Positions 1 through 8,273 are shown, counted from the first letter of the stretch. The stretch is 60,133 nucleotides of DNA from Streptomyces soli (GCF_003999195.1 NZ_RJVR01000336.1:1-60133), one strand, 5' to 3'. Translations and numbers: made by a program. The notes: generated by a model from the sequence alone, not told the origin.

Positions 1-913
1 CGGTCACCGCCGCGCCCGCGGCGATCGCGCCGGCGCGGGCCGCGCCGCCGGGGCGGCCAAGAAGGGCGTCCGACAAGCCGCGCGCGGCACCGCGCGGAAG
101 GACTCGCGCCGCGTAAGCGCGCTCGGTCTCCAGGCCGGCGTCCGTGCCGACGCTCCGGGTCACGAGGGCCTTGGACAGCCCCTCCGCATAACAGCGAGCG
201 CGGAAGTAGGAGAAGCGCTCGCGGGGTGCGGGGACGCGGTGCCAGATGACGGCGCGGTTGTCGATGAGGAGGAGGGCGCCGGGCTTGGCCTGGGTGAGGC
301 GGATGCAGAGCTCGGTTTCCTCGCAGCCGAGGGGGCGGCGGTCGCCGTCGCGGCCGATGCCGGTGGCGAAGCCGCCGGCGATGTCGAAGGCGACGCGGCG
401 GAAGGAGGCGTTGCCGCCGAGGACGTTGCGCACCTGCGCACGCCCCGCCGGCTGGCCGCGGTAGGAGGCGCCGACGACCCAGTCGAACTCCTCGGGGAAC
501 CAGAGGGGTCGGCGGCCGGAGGCCCAGATGGGGCGGGTGCGGCCGCCGACGGCGAAGACGAGGGGGTCGGAGTAGGCGTCGGCGAACCAGTGGAGCCAGT
601 CGCGTTCGGCGACGGCGTCGTCGTCGAGGAAGGCAACGATGTCACCTTCGCAGGCGGCGATGCCGGTGTTGCGCCCGGCGGAGAGCCCGCGCGGTCCGGC
701 GTTGGCCAGGACGCGCACGAAGGGCTCGGCCGCGTACAGCTCCGAAAGCCGGTGCAGCAGCCCAGGATTGTGGTCCACCACGAGCAGAATCTCCCGCGCC
801 GGCAGGCTCTGCGCCCGCACCGAGGCGACCGCGGCGAGGATGTCGCCCCAGCGGTCCTCGGTGTAGACGCAGATGATCACCGAGAAGGAGGGGCGCTCCG
901 CGCTCGCGCTCAC
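1..913 (-). CDS. Glycosyltransferase family 2, partial at window edge
   Basis: Family-2 (GT-A) glycosyltransferase; the C-terminus lies beyond position 1. Translation from a GTG at 913-911 opens with VSASAERPSFSVIICVYTED, the usual first beta strand of the nucleotide-sugar fold. It continues with a donor-binding segment (RGLSAGRNTGIAACEGDIVAFLDDD without a break), in which FLDDD is the metal-binding DXD-type motif. Later segments VLGGNASFRR and GCEETELCIRL match the acceptor-side GGN and ETELC regions typical of these enzymes. The start overlaps the stop of the upstream glycosyltransferase (GTGA at 913-910), so the two are translationally coupled in one operon. The sugar and acceptor are unknown. 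With the upstream dolichyl-phosphate-mannose-synthase-like enzyme and CelD-like gene it points to surface glycan or glycolipid synthesis. Confidence 0.85.
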   Translation of the reverse strand, partial: MSASAERPSFSVIICVYTEDRWGDILAAVASVRAQSLPAREILLVVDHNPGLLHRLSELYAAEPFVRVLANAGPRGLSAGRNTGIAACEGDIVAFLDDDAVAERDWLHWFADAYSDPLVFAVGGRTRPIWASGRRPLWFPEEFDWVVGASYRGQPAGRAQVRNVLGGNASFRRVAFDIAGGFATGIGRDGDRRPLGCEETELCIRLTQAKPGALLLIDNRAVIWHRVPAPRERFSYFRARCYAEGLSKALVTRSVGTDAGLETERAYAARVLPRGAARGLSDALLGRPGGAARAGAIAAGAAVT

Positions 914-1698
914 CGCGCTTCCTTGCGGTGCTCGCGCCGCCGCTCGCGCCGTTCGTGAACGATCACGCGCAGCACCCGCAGACCGTCACGGACGGCCCGC
1001 AGATTGCTGACGCCGTGGATCCGTACGTACTCGTGGCTCGGTATCTCCTGCACCCGTAGGCCGGCCTTGACGACTCTGATGTTCATCAGGGTCTCGACCT
1101 CGAAACCGGTGCAGTCCAGGGTGATCTTGTCCAGGCAGTGTCTCCAGAAGGCGTTGTACCCGTAGCAGAGATCGGTGTAGCGGGCTCCGAACTTGGCGTT
1201 GACCACCGCGCAGAGCACGTGGTTGCCGAGCCTTCGGATCGGTGTCATGTCGTCTGTGCCACCGCCGTTGGCGAAGCGCGAGCCCTTGGCGAAGTCGGCG
1301 CCTCCGACCAGGGCCGACACGTAGGAGACGATCTCGCTGCCGTCAGCAGATCCGTCCGCGTCGACCATGACGATGATCTCGCCCGTGCAGGCGGCGAAAC
1401 CGCTGATGAGCGCGTCGCCCTTGCCCTTTCCGGTCTGTGCGACGACCCGCACGTCCGGCCTCAGCTCGCGTGCGACCTTCACCGTGTCGTCCGTGGAGTG
1501 CCCGTCGACCAGGACGACTTCATGGATCCAGGAAGGCAGAGTGGCGAAGACGTGAGGCAGGTTCTCCGCCTCGTTCATCGCCGGGATGACCACGCTGACC
1601 AGCGGCGCGATCGCTAAGTGCGAGGAGACCTCGGTGAAATGCAAAGGCAGGACCGATGGAGCCTGCCCGGTGACTACCGGGCGCAAAAAGGAACTCAT
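910..1698 (-). CDS. Glycosyltransferase family 2 (DPM1/GtrB-like)
   Basis: A 262-residue cytoplasmic GT-A glycosyltransferase resembling polyprenyl-phosphate mannosyl/glucosyl transferases. The core VSVVIPAMNEAENLPHV is the classic N-terminal motif. VLVDGHSTDDT and IVMVDADGSADGSE follow, giving the DXD-containing donor site. The mid-section CYGYNAFWR and FEVETLMNIRVVKAGLRVQEIPS is typical of the DPM1/GtrB type. No membrane segments are seen. I chose the ATG at 1698, which has a purine-rich GAGAGGGA region just upstream; an in-frame start at 1779 would add 27 non-conserved residues. The gene is coupled to the downstream glycosyltransferase by a GTGA overlap. Likely substrate is a nucleotide-activated sugar transferred to a lipid phosphate, but that is inferred from family only. 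Confidence 0.9.
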   Translation of the reverse strand: MSSFLRPVVTGQAPSVLPLHFTEVSSHLAIAPLVSVVIPAMNEAENLPHVFATLPSWIHEVVLVDGHSTDDTVKVARELRPDVRVVAQTGKGKGDALISGFAACTGEIIVMVDADGSADGSEIVSYVSALVGGADFAKGSRFANGGGTDDMTPIRRLGNHVLCAVVNAKFGARYTDLCYGYNAFWRHCLDKITLDCTGFEVETLMNIRVVKAGLRVQEIPSHEYVRIHGVSNLRAVRDGLRVLRVIVHERRERRREHRKEAR

Positions 1699-2095
1699 GA
1701 GTCTTTTTTCCCTCTCGTCCGGTGGACCGCCCGCCCCGGGCGGTCCAGTGATGTGTCCGGTTCGAAAGGGGGGTTTCACCTGGCCCTCAGCTGCTTCCGC
1801 TCAGGCGGCATCGACAGTTGGCGGGCAAAGTGAGTTGGCATGCGTCTGGGCCGCGCGGCTCGCGACTCGGCACACGTCCCTGTGACCGAGCGCGGCACCC
1901 CCCTACCGCGACCCGCGCTGTTCCATCGCGACTGACGAGCCCTCCCCTGAGCCGCTGGCTGTGATGGTCCTATGCGGGTTGATGTACGACAGTATTGATG
2001 ACGGAGACTCTATGGCAATACCTGCGACATGGTTACCGTTTGACTGAAATTACACCTAACCTGTCGCATTGATCTTCCATATCCGGCAATGTCCG
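1699..2095. promoter_or_regulatory. AT-rich intergenic region, promoter of glycosyltransferase operon
   Basis: About 400 bases without a credible gene. The stretch near 1965-2090 is much richer in A and T than its surroundings, as expected for a regulatory region in such a genome. On the minus strand TTGCCA (around 2015) followed after 16 bases by AATACT (around 1993) is a weak sigma-70-like pair that could drive the glycosyltransferase operon. No palindromic operator or terminator hairpin of note was found. Confidence 0.35.
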
Positions 2096-3199
2096 CTATT
2101 GCGCGCCGGCGCGCAACCGCCCCACACGCTTGAGCAATCGGTCCGCCGGCTCGCGCAGCCGGGGTCGTGCCGTCACCGCGTTGCGCAGCGCGCGCACCGG
2201 CGCACGCCGGGCCCGATGCCCGATCGCGACCGGATGACGGCGGGTCACCCAGCCCTCGGAGACCGTGAGATCGCGGGTCTTGAGCGACTCCTTGTACTCC
2301 TTCTCACCGCGCCCGAGGTCCAGATACGCCACGCCCTCGGCTGCCGCCGCCTCCGCCATCCGCAGATGCAGGATCAGCCCCGGCGAGTACTTGGCGTACG
2401 CCGGGTCGTACGCCGGGAACCAGCAGGCCAGCACTGACGGCGAACGCATCCCGAAGTGCGCGGCGACCGGCCGCCCGTCCGCGTAGAGCACCGACAGCAG
2501 CCCTGAGAAGCCCTCGCCGCGTGAGTGGAAGAGCTGATCGACAAGCTCGACGATCCACGGCCGGGCGAAGCGGTCGGTGCGCCCGGTTCTTCGGTACTGG
2601 GCGGATTTCCACCCCATGAGGGTGCGCAGCGCGGCAGGGTCCCGCTCGTCGTGTACGTAGCGCAACCCGCCGAGGTCGCGCGCCAGTTTGCGCTCCTTGG
2701 CGAGGGTGGTGCGGACGAACTTGGGGGAGCGGGACCGAATATGGCCGAGATACGTCTCGTAGCCGTGCTCCACATCCATGACGGGTGACGGGAACGAGCC
2801 ACTGGCGCCCTCCTCGAAGGGCTTCTGGCCGTCCACCAGGTGGTCGAACTCCCATACCGCGAGCCCGCAGGCGCGCAGCAGCTCCCGGGCGTCCCACTGG
2901 AAGCCGGGCCGGTGCACCAGCCCCTGGCAGTCCGAGAGGCCGAGGCCCACCGCGCGGCCGACGCCGGCGGCGGTTCGCTGGAAGGGGAAGAAGGCGACCG
3001 GCTCGCCCTCCTCGCGCAGTACCGCGATCCGTACCCCGCGGCGGTGCCGGCCCACCGCGAGGGCGAATTCCGGTGCGAGGAAGGGGTTGTCGAGCTGCGG
3101 GCTGCCCATGGCGGCGGCCTGCGCCTGCGTTTCCGCCCACGCCGCCCGGTCTGCCGCGGTCAGTTCGCCGGGGCGGTACACCGAGATGTCCACGGTCAA
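2096..3199 (-). CDS. GNAT-fold acyltransferase, CelD/BioF2-like
   Basis: A 367-residue protein of the CelD/COG5653 type, a tandem GNAT-fold family found in cellulose and exopolysaccharide gene clusters and related to FemAB peptidyltransferases. The N-terminal half carries PFLAPEFALAVGRHR and VAFFPFQRT. The C-terminal half has the family hallmark ARPWIVELVDQLF, then GRPVAAHFGMR, ACWFPAYDPAYAKYSPG and AYLDLGRGEKEYKESLK, the usual acyl-CoA/substrate-binding GNAT stretch. It begins at a TTG (3199-3197) that overlaps the preceding stop as TTGA; a GTG two codons later is an alternative. The overlap couples it to the small membrane protein upstream. The acyl or aminoacyl donor and acceptor cannot be read from sequence. 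Context suggests modification of a surface glycan. Confidence 0.8.
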   Translation of the reverse strand: MTVDISVYRPGELTAADRAAWAETQAQAAAMGSPQLDNPFLAPEFALAVGRHRRGVRIAVLREEGEPVAFFPFQRTAAGVGRAVGLGLSDCQGLVHRPGFQWDARELLRACGLAVWEFDHLVDGQKPFEEGASGSFPSPVMDVEHGYETYLGHIRSRSPKFVRTTLAKERKLARDLGGLRYVHDERDPAALRTLMGWKSAQYRRTGRTDRFARPWIVELVDQLFHSRGEGFSGLLSVLYADGRPVAAHFGMRSPSVLACWFPAYDPAYAKYSPGLILHLRMAEAAAAEGVAYLDLGRGEKEYKESLKTRDLTVSEGWVTRRHPVAIGHRARRAPVRALRNAVTARPRLREPADRLLKRVGRLRAGAQ

Positions 3200-3633
3200 G
3201 GAGCCTGCCTTTCCGCGTCACGGCTGCCGTCATGGCTGCCGTCACGGCCGCTGTCATGGCTGCCGTCATGGCTGTACGCCCGCCGCGCGAGCGGGAGCAG
3301 GAACAGGGTGGCGCTCACCACCGTGACGACGCCCACCCCGCCGCGTACCGACCACATGTGCAGGGCCAGCATCCCCTGGGAGACCAGGAGCTCCACCACG
3401 ACCGCACCGGCGGCCGCGATCACCGCCCGGCTCAGCGGGTCGAGGTTGCGCAGAGCGGCGGCGAGCGCGGCCCCCGGCGCGACCAGCAGGAAGAACAGGG
3501 TGAACGGGGCCCGTATCGGTGAACCGATGTCCGCCAGGGCGAGCACCGCGCCGATGCCTCCCACCCCGACGGCGGCGCCTGCGAGCAGCGGGAGTGATTC
3601 CTTGCCGAGCGTCTGTTTGCGCGTTGGTTGCAT
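3196..3633 (-). CDS. Small membrane protein with His/Asp/Ser-rich tail
   Basis: About 145 residues with three to four predicted membrane helices: LPLLAGAAVGVGGIGAVLAL, APFTLFFLLVAPGAALAAAL, AVIAAAGAVVVELLVSQGML and GVVTVVSATLFLLPLA. No family recognised with certainty. The cytoplasmic tail is an imperfect HDGSHD/GRDGSHDGSRD repeat, encoded by a degenerate tandem repeat of the CATGGCTGCCGT type at about 3221-3270. I prefer the ATG at 3633, preceded by a GGGGGG run; a TTG at 3702 would add 23 residues. Its stop overlaps the TTG start of the CelD-like gene. It may be a membrane partner for the glycan-modifying enzymes, which is inference from linkage only. Confidence 0.6.
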   Translation of the reverse strand: MQPTRKQTLGKESLPLLAGAAVGVGGIGAVLALADIGSPIRAPFTLFFLLVAPGAALAAALRNLDPLSRAVIAAAGAVVVELLVSQGMLALHMWSVRGGVGVVTVVSATLFLLPLARRAYSHDGSHDSGRDGSHDGSRDAERQAP

Positions 3634-3719
3634 TGGCGACTTTGCCCCCCAAAAACGCCGGATGCAGGGCTTCAATGTCGCGCAGCCCGGCGGGCGCGTC
3701 AAGAAAACGGCCAGGAAGC

Positions 3720-3759
3720 AGCCGGCGGCCGCCGCCCCGAGGGGGCGACGGCCGCCGGT
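3720..3759 (-). terminator. Strong GC hairpin after S8 protease
   Basis: A near-perfect inverted repeat: CCGGCGGCCGCCGCCCC at about 3722-3738 pairs with GGGGCGACGGCCGCCGG at about 3742-3758 around a very short loop. It lies just downstream of the minus-strand protease stop and upstream of the next gene's start. This is a likely intrinsic-type terminator, although there is no long U tract, which is usual in actinomycetes. Confidence 0.7.
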
Positions 3760-3771
3760 CTTCGCCCGCGG

Positions 3772-4983
3772 TTACGAGATGAGCTGGAGTAGCTTGTTCG
3801 GCGAACCGGTACCGACGCTGGTCAGCTTGTTCGACGCGGCACCGGCGACCAGGGCGCTGGCGACGGTGGCCGGGGTGGCACTGGTGTGGCCGGCCAGGTA
3901 GACGGCCGCGGCACCGGCGACATGGGGGGTGGCCATCGACGTACCCGAGAGGGTCGCGGTGGCCGTGTCGCTGGTGTTGTAGCCCGCCACGATCGACGAG
4001 CCCGGGGCAAAGATGTCCACGGTCGAGCCGTAGTTGGAGTAGCTGGCCTTCGCGTCCGCGCTGGTGGTCGCGCCGACGGTGATCGCGGTGGCGACGCGGG
4101 CGGGGGAGTAGCCCGACGCGTTGGCCGACGAGTTGCCGGCCGCGACCGCGTAGGTCACGCCCGAGGAGATCGACTTGGCCACCGCGTTGTCGAGCGAGGT
4201 GCTGGCGCCGCCGCCCAGCGACATGTTGGCGACGGCCGGGCTGGTGTGGTTGCTGGTCACCCAGTCGATGCCGGCGACCACACCGGTGGTGGTGCCGGAG
4301 CCGTTGTTGTCGAGCACCCGGACGGCGACGATCTTGGCCGACTTGGCGACACCGTAGGTCGAGCCGGCGATGGTCGTGGCGACGTGCGTGCCGTGGCCGT
4401 TGCCGTCCTGCGCGGTGCTGTCGTTGTCGACGAAGTCGTAGCCGTACGAGGCGCGGCCACTGATCTGGGTGTGGGTGATCCGCACGCCGGTGTCGATGAC
4501 GTAGACCGTCACGCCACTGCCCGCGGTGTTCGGGTAGGTGTAGGTGCCGCTCAGCGGCAGGCTCGCCTGGTCGATCCGGTCCAGGCCCCACGGGGCGCTC
4601 GACTGGGTCGCGTCGGCGTGGACGACCTGGTCCTGCTCGACGTAGGCGACGGACGGGTCGGCGGCCAGTCGCTTCGCCTCGGTGGCGGTGAGCTTGGCCG
4701 AGTAGCCGTTCAGCGCGGTCCTGAAGGTCTTCTTGACCGTGCCGCCGTAGCCGGATATCAGGCTCTTGCCCTGCGTGGACGCGGACTTGATGCCGGCCGA
4801 GTTCTTGAGCGTGACGATGTAGCTGCCCTTGATCGCGTCGGGCGAGTCGGCGTGCAGGATTCTGCCCTCCGCCGGGGCGGCGGCGTGGGCGGGGAGTGCG
4901 GTTCCGGCGCCGAGTGCGGTGGCGGCCGCAGTAGCGGCGAACACTGCGGCGATCCGCCGCTTGGTGGTACGCATCACTGCCAT
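3772..4983 (-). CDS. Secreted S8 (subtilisin/proteinase K-like) serine protease
   Basis: A 403-residue pre-pro-protease. The first 35 residues are a signal peptide (basic MRTTKRR, hydrophobic AAVFAATAAATALGAG, then ALPAHAAA). Residues about 50-122 form an inhibitor I9-type propeptide (GSYIVTLK ... VAYVEQDQVVHA). The mature S8 domain has the catalytic triad: Asp164 in VYVIDTGVR, His197 in HGTHVATTIAG, Ser349 in SGTSMATPHVAG. The oxyanion-hole Asn is in AVAAGNSSANASGYSPA. Length and order match secreted proteinase K-like enzymes of Streptomyces. There is no C-terminal extension. The start may be the ATG at 4983 or the one three codons in (4974). It acts outside the cell in protein breakdown. 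Monocistronic, with a terminator directly downstream. Confidence 0.95.
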   Translation of the reverse strand: MAVMRTTKRRIAAVFAATAAATALGAGTALPAHAAAPAEGRILHADSPDAIKGSYIVTLKNSAGIKSASTQGKSLISGYGGTVKKTFRTALNGYSAKLTATEAKRLAADPSVAYVEQDQVVHADATQSSAPWGLDRIDQASLPLSGTYTYPNTAGSGVTVYVIDTGVRITHTQISGRASYGYDFVDNDSTAQDGNGHGTHVATTIAGSTYGVAKSAKIVAVRVLDNNGSGTTTGVVAGIDWVTSNHTSPAVANMSLGGGASTSLDNAVAKSISSGVTYAVAAGNSSANASGYSPARVATAITVGATTSADAKASYSNYGSTVDIFAPGSSIVAGYNTSDTATATLSGTSMATPHVAGAAAVYLAGHTSATPATVASALVAGAASNKLTSVGTGSPNKLLQLIS

Positions 4984-5294
4984 CGCGAGGGAGTCCTCCT
5001 CGATCGGTGGCGCGCTGTGGTGGTGCGTGCGCGCTCTTGTGGGGGGTGCGGTGCGCGGTACGCGGGGTCGCGGACCTGACCGAGAGTCAGGATTGGGTAG
5101 TCCCGGTCTCTTGTCTTGCTAAAGATTCACCGAACTACGCCCGTAGAACAAGGGTGTTGAGCGGATGTCATAGCCCTGTCATGCGACTGCAATCTCAGGC
5201 ATGCCCATGTCAGGAAATTCTGGCATGAACACTTCCCCGACGGGTTACCGCTTGGTACGACAGATGCGGCAGGGATCCTGGTAAGGGAGGTTTC
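4984..5294. promoter_or_regulatory. Divergent intergenic region, two secreted hydrolases
   Basis: About 310 bases between the minus-strand protease and the plus-strand SGNH hydrolase. Around 5115-5260 the base composition is clearly more AT-rich. Short repeated words such as TGTCA and GGCATG recur (5166, 5175, 5199, 5208, 5221), possibly a repressor region, but no clean palindrome was seen. AAGGGAGG at 5283-5290 is the SGNH gene's ribosome binding site. Confidence 0.35.
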
Positions 5295-6086
5295 ATGAGA
5301 CTGTCCCGATTCCTGGCGGCTGCATCCGCGCTGCTCCTTACTGCCGCCCTCGCCCTGTTCGGTGCGGGTTCGGCACACGCCGCAGGCCCTGTATACGTGG
5401 CCCTCGGCGACTCCTACTCCTCCGGCGTCGGCGCCGGCAACTACGACAGCGCCAGCGGAAGCTGCTACCGCAGCAGCAAGGCGTACCCCGCGCTCTGGGC
5501 CGCCGCGCATACTCCGTCCGGGTTCTCTTTCAGGGCCTGTTCCGGCGCGAAGACCACTGACGTGATCAATAGTCAGCTGGGCCCGCTCAGCTCCGCCACG
5601 ACCCTCGTCAGCATCAGCATCGGCGGCAATGACGCGGGCTACTCGGACGTCATGTCCACCTGCGTCCTGTACTCCGACTCCACCTGCCGCAGCCGGATCA
5701 ACACCGCCCGGGCCTACGCCACCAACACCCTCCCCGGGCAGTTGGACGCGGTCTACGACGCCATCACCGCCAAGGCGCCGTCCGCCCGCGTCGTGGTGCT
5801 CGGGTACCCCCGCTTCTACAGGCTCGGCACGACCTGCATCGGCCTGAGCGAGACCAAGCGGTCCGCCATCAACTCCGCCTCCGACCTCCTGAACGACATC
5901 ACGGCCAAGCGTGCCGCCGACCACGGCTTCACCTTCGCCGACGTCCGCTCAACCTTCACCGGGCACGAACTCTGCTCCGACTCCGCCTGGCTGCACAGCC
6001 TCACCTATCCCGTCTACGAGTCCTACCACCCCACCGCCTCCGGCCAGTCCGGTGGCTATCTTCCCGCGTTCGCGGCAGTGGCGTAG
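5295..6086 (+). CDS. Secreted SGNH/GDSL hydrolase (lipase/esterase)
   Basis: A 263-residue extracellular esterase of the Streptomyces SGNH lipase type. Signal peptide: MRLSRF then a hydrophobic stretch to about GSAHAAG (residue 31). SGNH blocks are all present: block I ALGDSYSSGVGAG with the nucleophile Ser, block III SIGGNDAGYSD with oxyanion Gly and Asn, and block V YESYHPTASGQ with the catalytic His. Six cysteines (SCYRS, RACSG, STCVL, STCRS, TTCIG, ELCSD) would make the three disulfides known in this secreted group. A strong AAGGGAGG ribosome binding site sits 5 bases before the ATG. The likely reaction is hydrolysis of short to long acyl esters. Monocistronic, with a hairpin downstream at about 6192-6225. 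Confidence 0.93.
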   Translation: MRLSRFLAAASALLLTAALALFGAGSAHAAGPVYVALGDSYSSGVGAGNYDSASGSCYRSSKAYPALWAAAHTPSGFSFRACSGAKTTDVINSQLGPLSSATTLVSISIGGNDAGYSDVMSTCVLYSDSTCRSRINTARAYATNTLPGQLDAVYDAITAKAPSARVVVLGYPRFYRLGTTCIGLSETKRSAINSASDLLNDITAKRAADHGFTFADVRSTFTGHELCSDSAWLHSLTYPVYESYHPTASGQSGGYLPAFAAVA

Positions 6087-6191
6087 GGCTTGGGCCCAGG
6101 TACGGCCCCCGGTCCGTCCGAGGTCCGTCCCGGGTCGGCCCCTGGCCCGCCTCCTGGTCCGCCTCAGCTCCGTTCTGGTTCCGTTCCGGAC

Positions 6192-6225
6192 CCGCCGCCC
6201 CCCGGCCCGTGCCGGGGGCCGGCGG
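6192..6225 (+). terminator. GC hairpin between SGNH hydrolase and ISP-like gene
   Basis: CCGCCGCCCCCCGGC (6192-6206) and GCCGGGGGCCGGCGG (6211-6225) form a 15-bp stem with one mismatch and a four-base loop. It could end the SGNH transcript, and it lies directly before the ATG I chose for the next gene (6231), where it would also hide that gene's ribosome binding site. The 100 bases before it are a degenerate array of GGTCCGTCC-like words with no gene. Confidence 0.5.
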
Positions 6226-6230
6226 CTAGC

Positions 6231-7379
6231 ATGCGAGTGGTGGGGACATCGCTGACGTTGGCCGAGATCATGCCGTGGGCGGTCGCACCGCTGCGGCTGG
6301 GGCGCGGTTGGGTGGTGGCGGCCGAAGCGGCCACCCTGCGGGCCCGCTGGGACCGGTTGGTCAAGACGGAACCGGCCGAGCGTGACGTGCTGTTCCAGGT
6401 CACCAGGTCGCGGAGCCCGCGGTCAGCGGCGCCGCAGCTGCCCGGGCACCCCGCCCCTGGCGGGCGGCTGGCCCGGGAGAACGGGCCCTGCCCCGAGCCC
6501 GTCCAGGTCATGTACGAGCCCTTCGACCGACAGTGGCTGATACCGGACAACCGCGTGATCGACGCGGCCCGGCCGGAGTTGTGGCGGGTCGCCGACACCA
6601 TGCACCAGCTGTACGCCGTGGAAGCGGCCGAGGGCCCGCCCGCGTACTCCGCGCTCCTCCCGGCTGGGCGCCAGGGCCGTATCCGCCCCCTCTACCGCCG
6701 TCCCGGCGGCCTCGACCCCAACATCGCCCCCGGCCTCCTCTGCCACCTCGCCGGCCGCCTCGGCCTTCCGGTCACGCCGGAGGACGTACTCGCCTGGACG
6801 GCCGCCGCCGCGGCCCCCGAGGTCACCCTCACCGCGTCGTCCGAGCTCTGGGCGGAGGGCGTTTCGCTGGGCCGCGAGATCGTGTGGCTGCACACCTACG
6901 GCGCAAGGTTCGGGACGGGCGGCGGCCGGCCGCGCATGCCGGGCGGACGGCGGCCCTACGTTCGGGCGGGGATCCCCCACATACCCGACGCCGCGACCTA
7001 CGACCCCGCCGAGCAGGCGCTCCGTCTCGGTGCGGGGCTGGTGTCCCCGGTCCCGCCCGCGGCCTGGGAGCACGTCGAGCCCTGGTGCGAGCGCCGCACG
7101 TCCCCCGGGGAGCCTGGCACGCTCGAGGCCGTCCGCCCCCTGGCCTGGCCCCGCTCCCGTACGTCCGAGCTGCTTGAACTGGTCACCGTGTGCGCCCTGT
7201 TGGCGGATCTGGAACCGCGTCGTGCGGAGCTTGCCGCTCGGGTCGAGGCGGCGGAGCGGATTGGCGCGGAGGAACTGCGGGGCGCCGGCGTGCTTCCGGT
7301 TCCGGACGCTGCGCGGCGGCCGGCTTCGGTACTGGACCACCACGAGGAGGGACCGGACGGGCAGTTCGCCCTGCTTTGA
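6231..7379 (+). CDS. Stand-alone type ISP restriction enzyme specificity-like protein
   Basis: About 382 residues resembling the C-terminal specificity domain of type ISP restriction-modification enzymes. The best match is the phrase YEPFDRQWLIPDNRVIDAARP (split here as YEPFDRQWL and IPDNRVIDAARPELW), a family hallmark of that domain. No helicase, nuclease or methyltransferase motif (NPPY, DEAD, Walker) is present in this gene or next to it. Similar free-standing proteins are common in Streptomyces and are usually annotated as type ISP enzymes. A DNA-binding or recognition role is inference. The start is uncertain: ATG 6231 is buried behind a hairpin, GTGs at 6237 and 6240 are alternatives, and the frame stays open to a TTG at 6090. 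Confidence 0.6.
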   Translation: MRVVGTSLTLAEIMPWAVAPLRLGRGWVVAAEAATLRARWDRLVKTEPAERDVLFQVTRSRSPRSAAPQLPGHPAPGGRLARENGPCPEPVQVMYEPFDRQWLIPDNRVIDAARPELWRVADTMHQLYAVEAAEGPPAYSALLPAGRQGRIRPLYRRPGGLDPNIAPGLLCHLAGRLGLPVTPEDVLAWTAAAAAPEVTLTASSELWAEGVSLGREIVWLHTYGARFGTGGGRPRMPGGRRPYVRAGIPHIPDAATYDPAEQALRLGAGLVSPVPPAAWEHVEPWCERRTSPGEPGTLEAVRPLAWPRSRTSELLELVTVCALLADLEPRRAELAARVEAAERIGAEELRGAGVLPVPDAARRPASVLDHHEEGPDGQFALL

Positions 7380-7511
7380 CGTGGGGCGGGTGCGCGTTGT
7401 GTTCGTGGTTGGGTCGGGGCCGCCGCCGCGCCGTACGCCGGTTCTCGGCGCTTGCGGGCGGCACCCCGACACCGTCCCCTTCGGCCGGTTCGGCGACTGA
7501 CGGTCCGCTCC

Positions 7512-7784
7512 TTATTCGTCCACCCGCTCCTCCAGGTGGACGGTCACGGTGTCTCCCTCCCCCTTGCCGATCGCCTTGCGTACGTCCGCCTTCACCGGCA
7601 GCTTGTGTGTGCCGTCCCCCAGGGCCATGAACGAGCTCCGGAACGGATGACCGTCGATCGTGCCCCGGACCTTGACCAGGCCGCGAGTGCCGAAGAACTC
7701 GGCAGCCTCGGGCCAGACGAGGTAGGTCCAGCCGCCCTTGTTCGGGCTCTTCTGCAGCGTCGCGGTGAACTGCCTGTCCAGCAT
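7512..7784 (-). CDS. DUF1905 domain protein
   Basis: A 90-residue single-domain protein matching DUF1905, a small beta-barrel family. Hallmarks are GGWTYLVWPEAAEFFGTRGLVKVRG, written here in parts GGWTYLVWP and FFGTRGLVKVRG, followed by GHPFRSSFMALGDGTHKLPV and the closing KGEGDTVTVHLEER. Start ATG 7784 is preceded by AGAAAAGAGGG, a good ribosome binding site. Function unknown; DUF1905 often occurs fused to or beside YdeI-type proteins. Monocistronic here. Confidence 0.9.
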   Translation of the reverse strand: MLDRQFTATLQKSPNKGGWTYLVWPEAAEFFGTRGLVKVRGTIDGHPFRSSFMALGDGTHKLPVKADVRKAIGKGEGDTVTVHLEERVDE

Positions 7785-7862
7785 GGTTGCCCTCTTTTCT
7801 CCTGGTGAGAGGTAAGACGGAGGCTGGCGGGGAAACTCATCGCCGGGTCGGGCGGGTTCTGC

Positions 7863-8189
7863 TCAGTGCCCCACTGCGGCACCCTCCCAGCGGCTCCAGG
7901 CGGGGATGGTTTCGCGAGCCTGCCGCCAGGCAGCCGGGACGCCACCCGTGCCGACACGGGCCGCGACGATGCCCCCGACGATTGCGCAGGTCGTGTCGCG
8001 GTCGCCCCACCCGGCGACGGTCTGCCACAAAGCCTCGGGCAGGTCGTTCAGGTGCCCTGCGGCGGACCACAGGGCAAAGGGCACCGTGTCCGGGGCCGAG
8101 ATCAGGGTCCCGGAGCCCAGCACGGACGCCGCGTGGCGCACCGAGGTGTGCCCGGGGTCCAGGCTGGCGTGGGCGGGTGGACGGCTCAT
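7863..8189 (-). pseudogene. ADP-ribosylglycohydrolase C-terminal remnant
   Basis: Only about 108 residues, matching the last third of ADP-ribosylglycohydrolase (DraG/ADPRH) proteins that are normally near 300 residues. SVRHAASVLGSG, ISAPDTVPFALWSAAGHLND, GWGDRDTTCAIVGGIVAARVG and GVPAAWRQARE are the family's C-terminal metal-site and substrate-site segments. The DRDTT motif supplies late magnesium ligands. The N-terminal half, with the first metal ligands and most of the fold, is missing. A Met at 8189 preceded by AGAGGAGCC looks like a usable start, so a short product may still be made. It is unlikely to be an active hydrolase. The nearest neighbour is a TetR gene on the same strand. Confidence 0.75.
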
Positions 8190-8273
8190 GGCGAGGCTCC
8201 TCTGGACAGTCGGCGACCGCGGCATTCTCGCTGGTGGCCGGTTGTCCGCGCGAGTGGATTGCCGGGCGGGCCG

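Noticed and set aside
160..645. Minus-strand 161-codon frame rich in Ser/Pro/Thr
   Set aside because: Alternative frame within the first glycosyltransferase, whose real frame carries the DXD motif.
3221..3270. Possible CRISPR-like repeats
   Set aside because: Short contiguous tandem repeats with no spacers, lying inside a coding frame.
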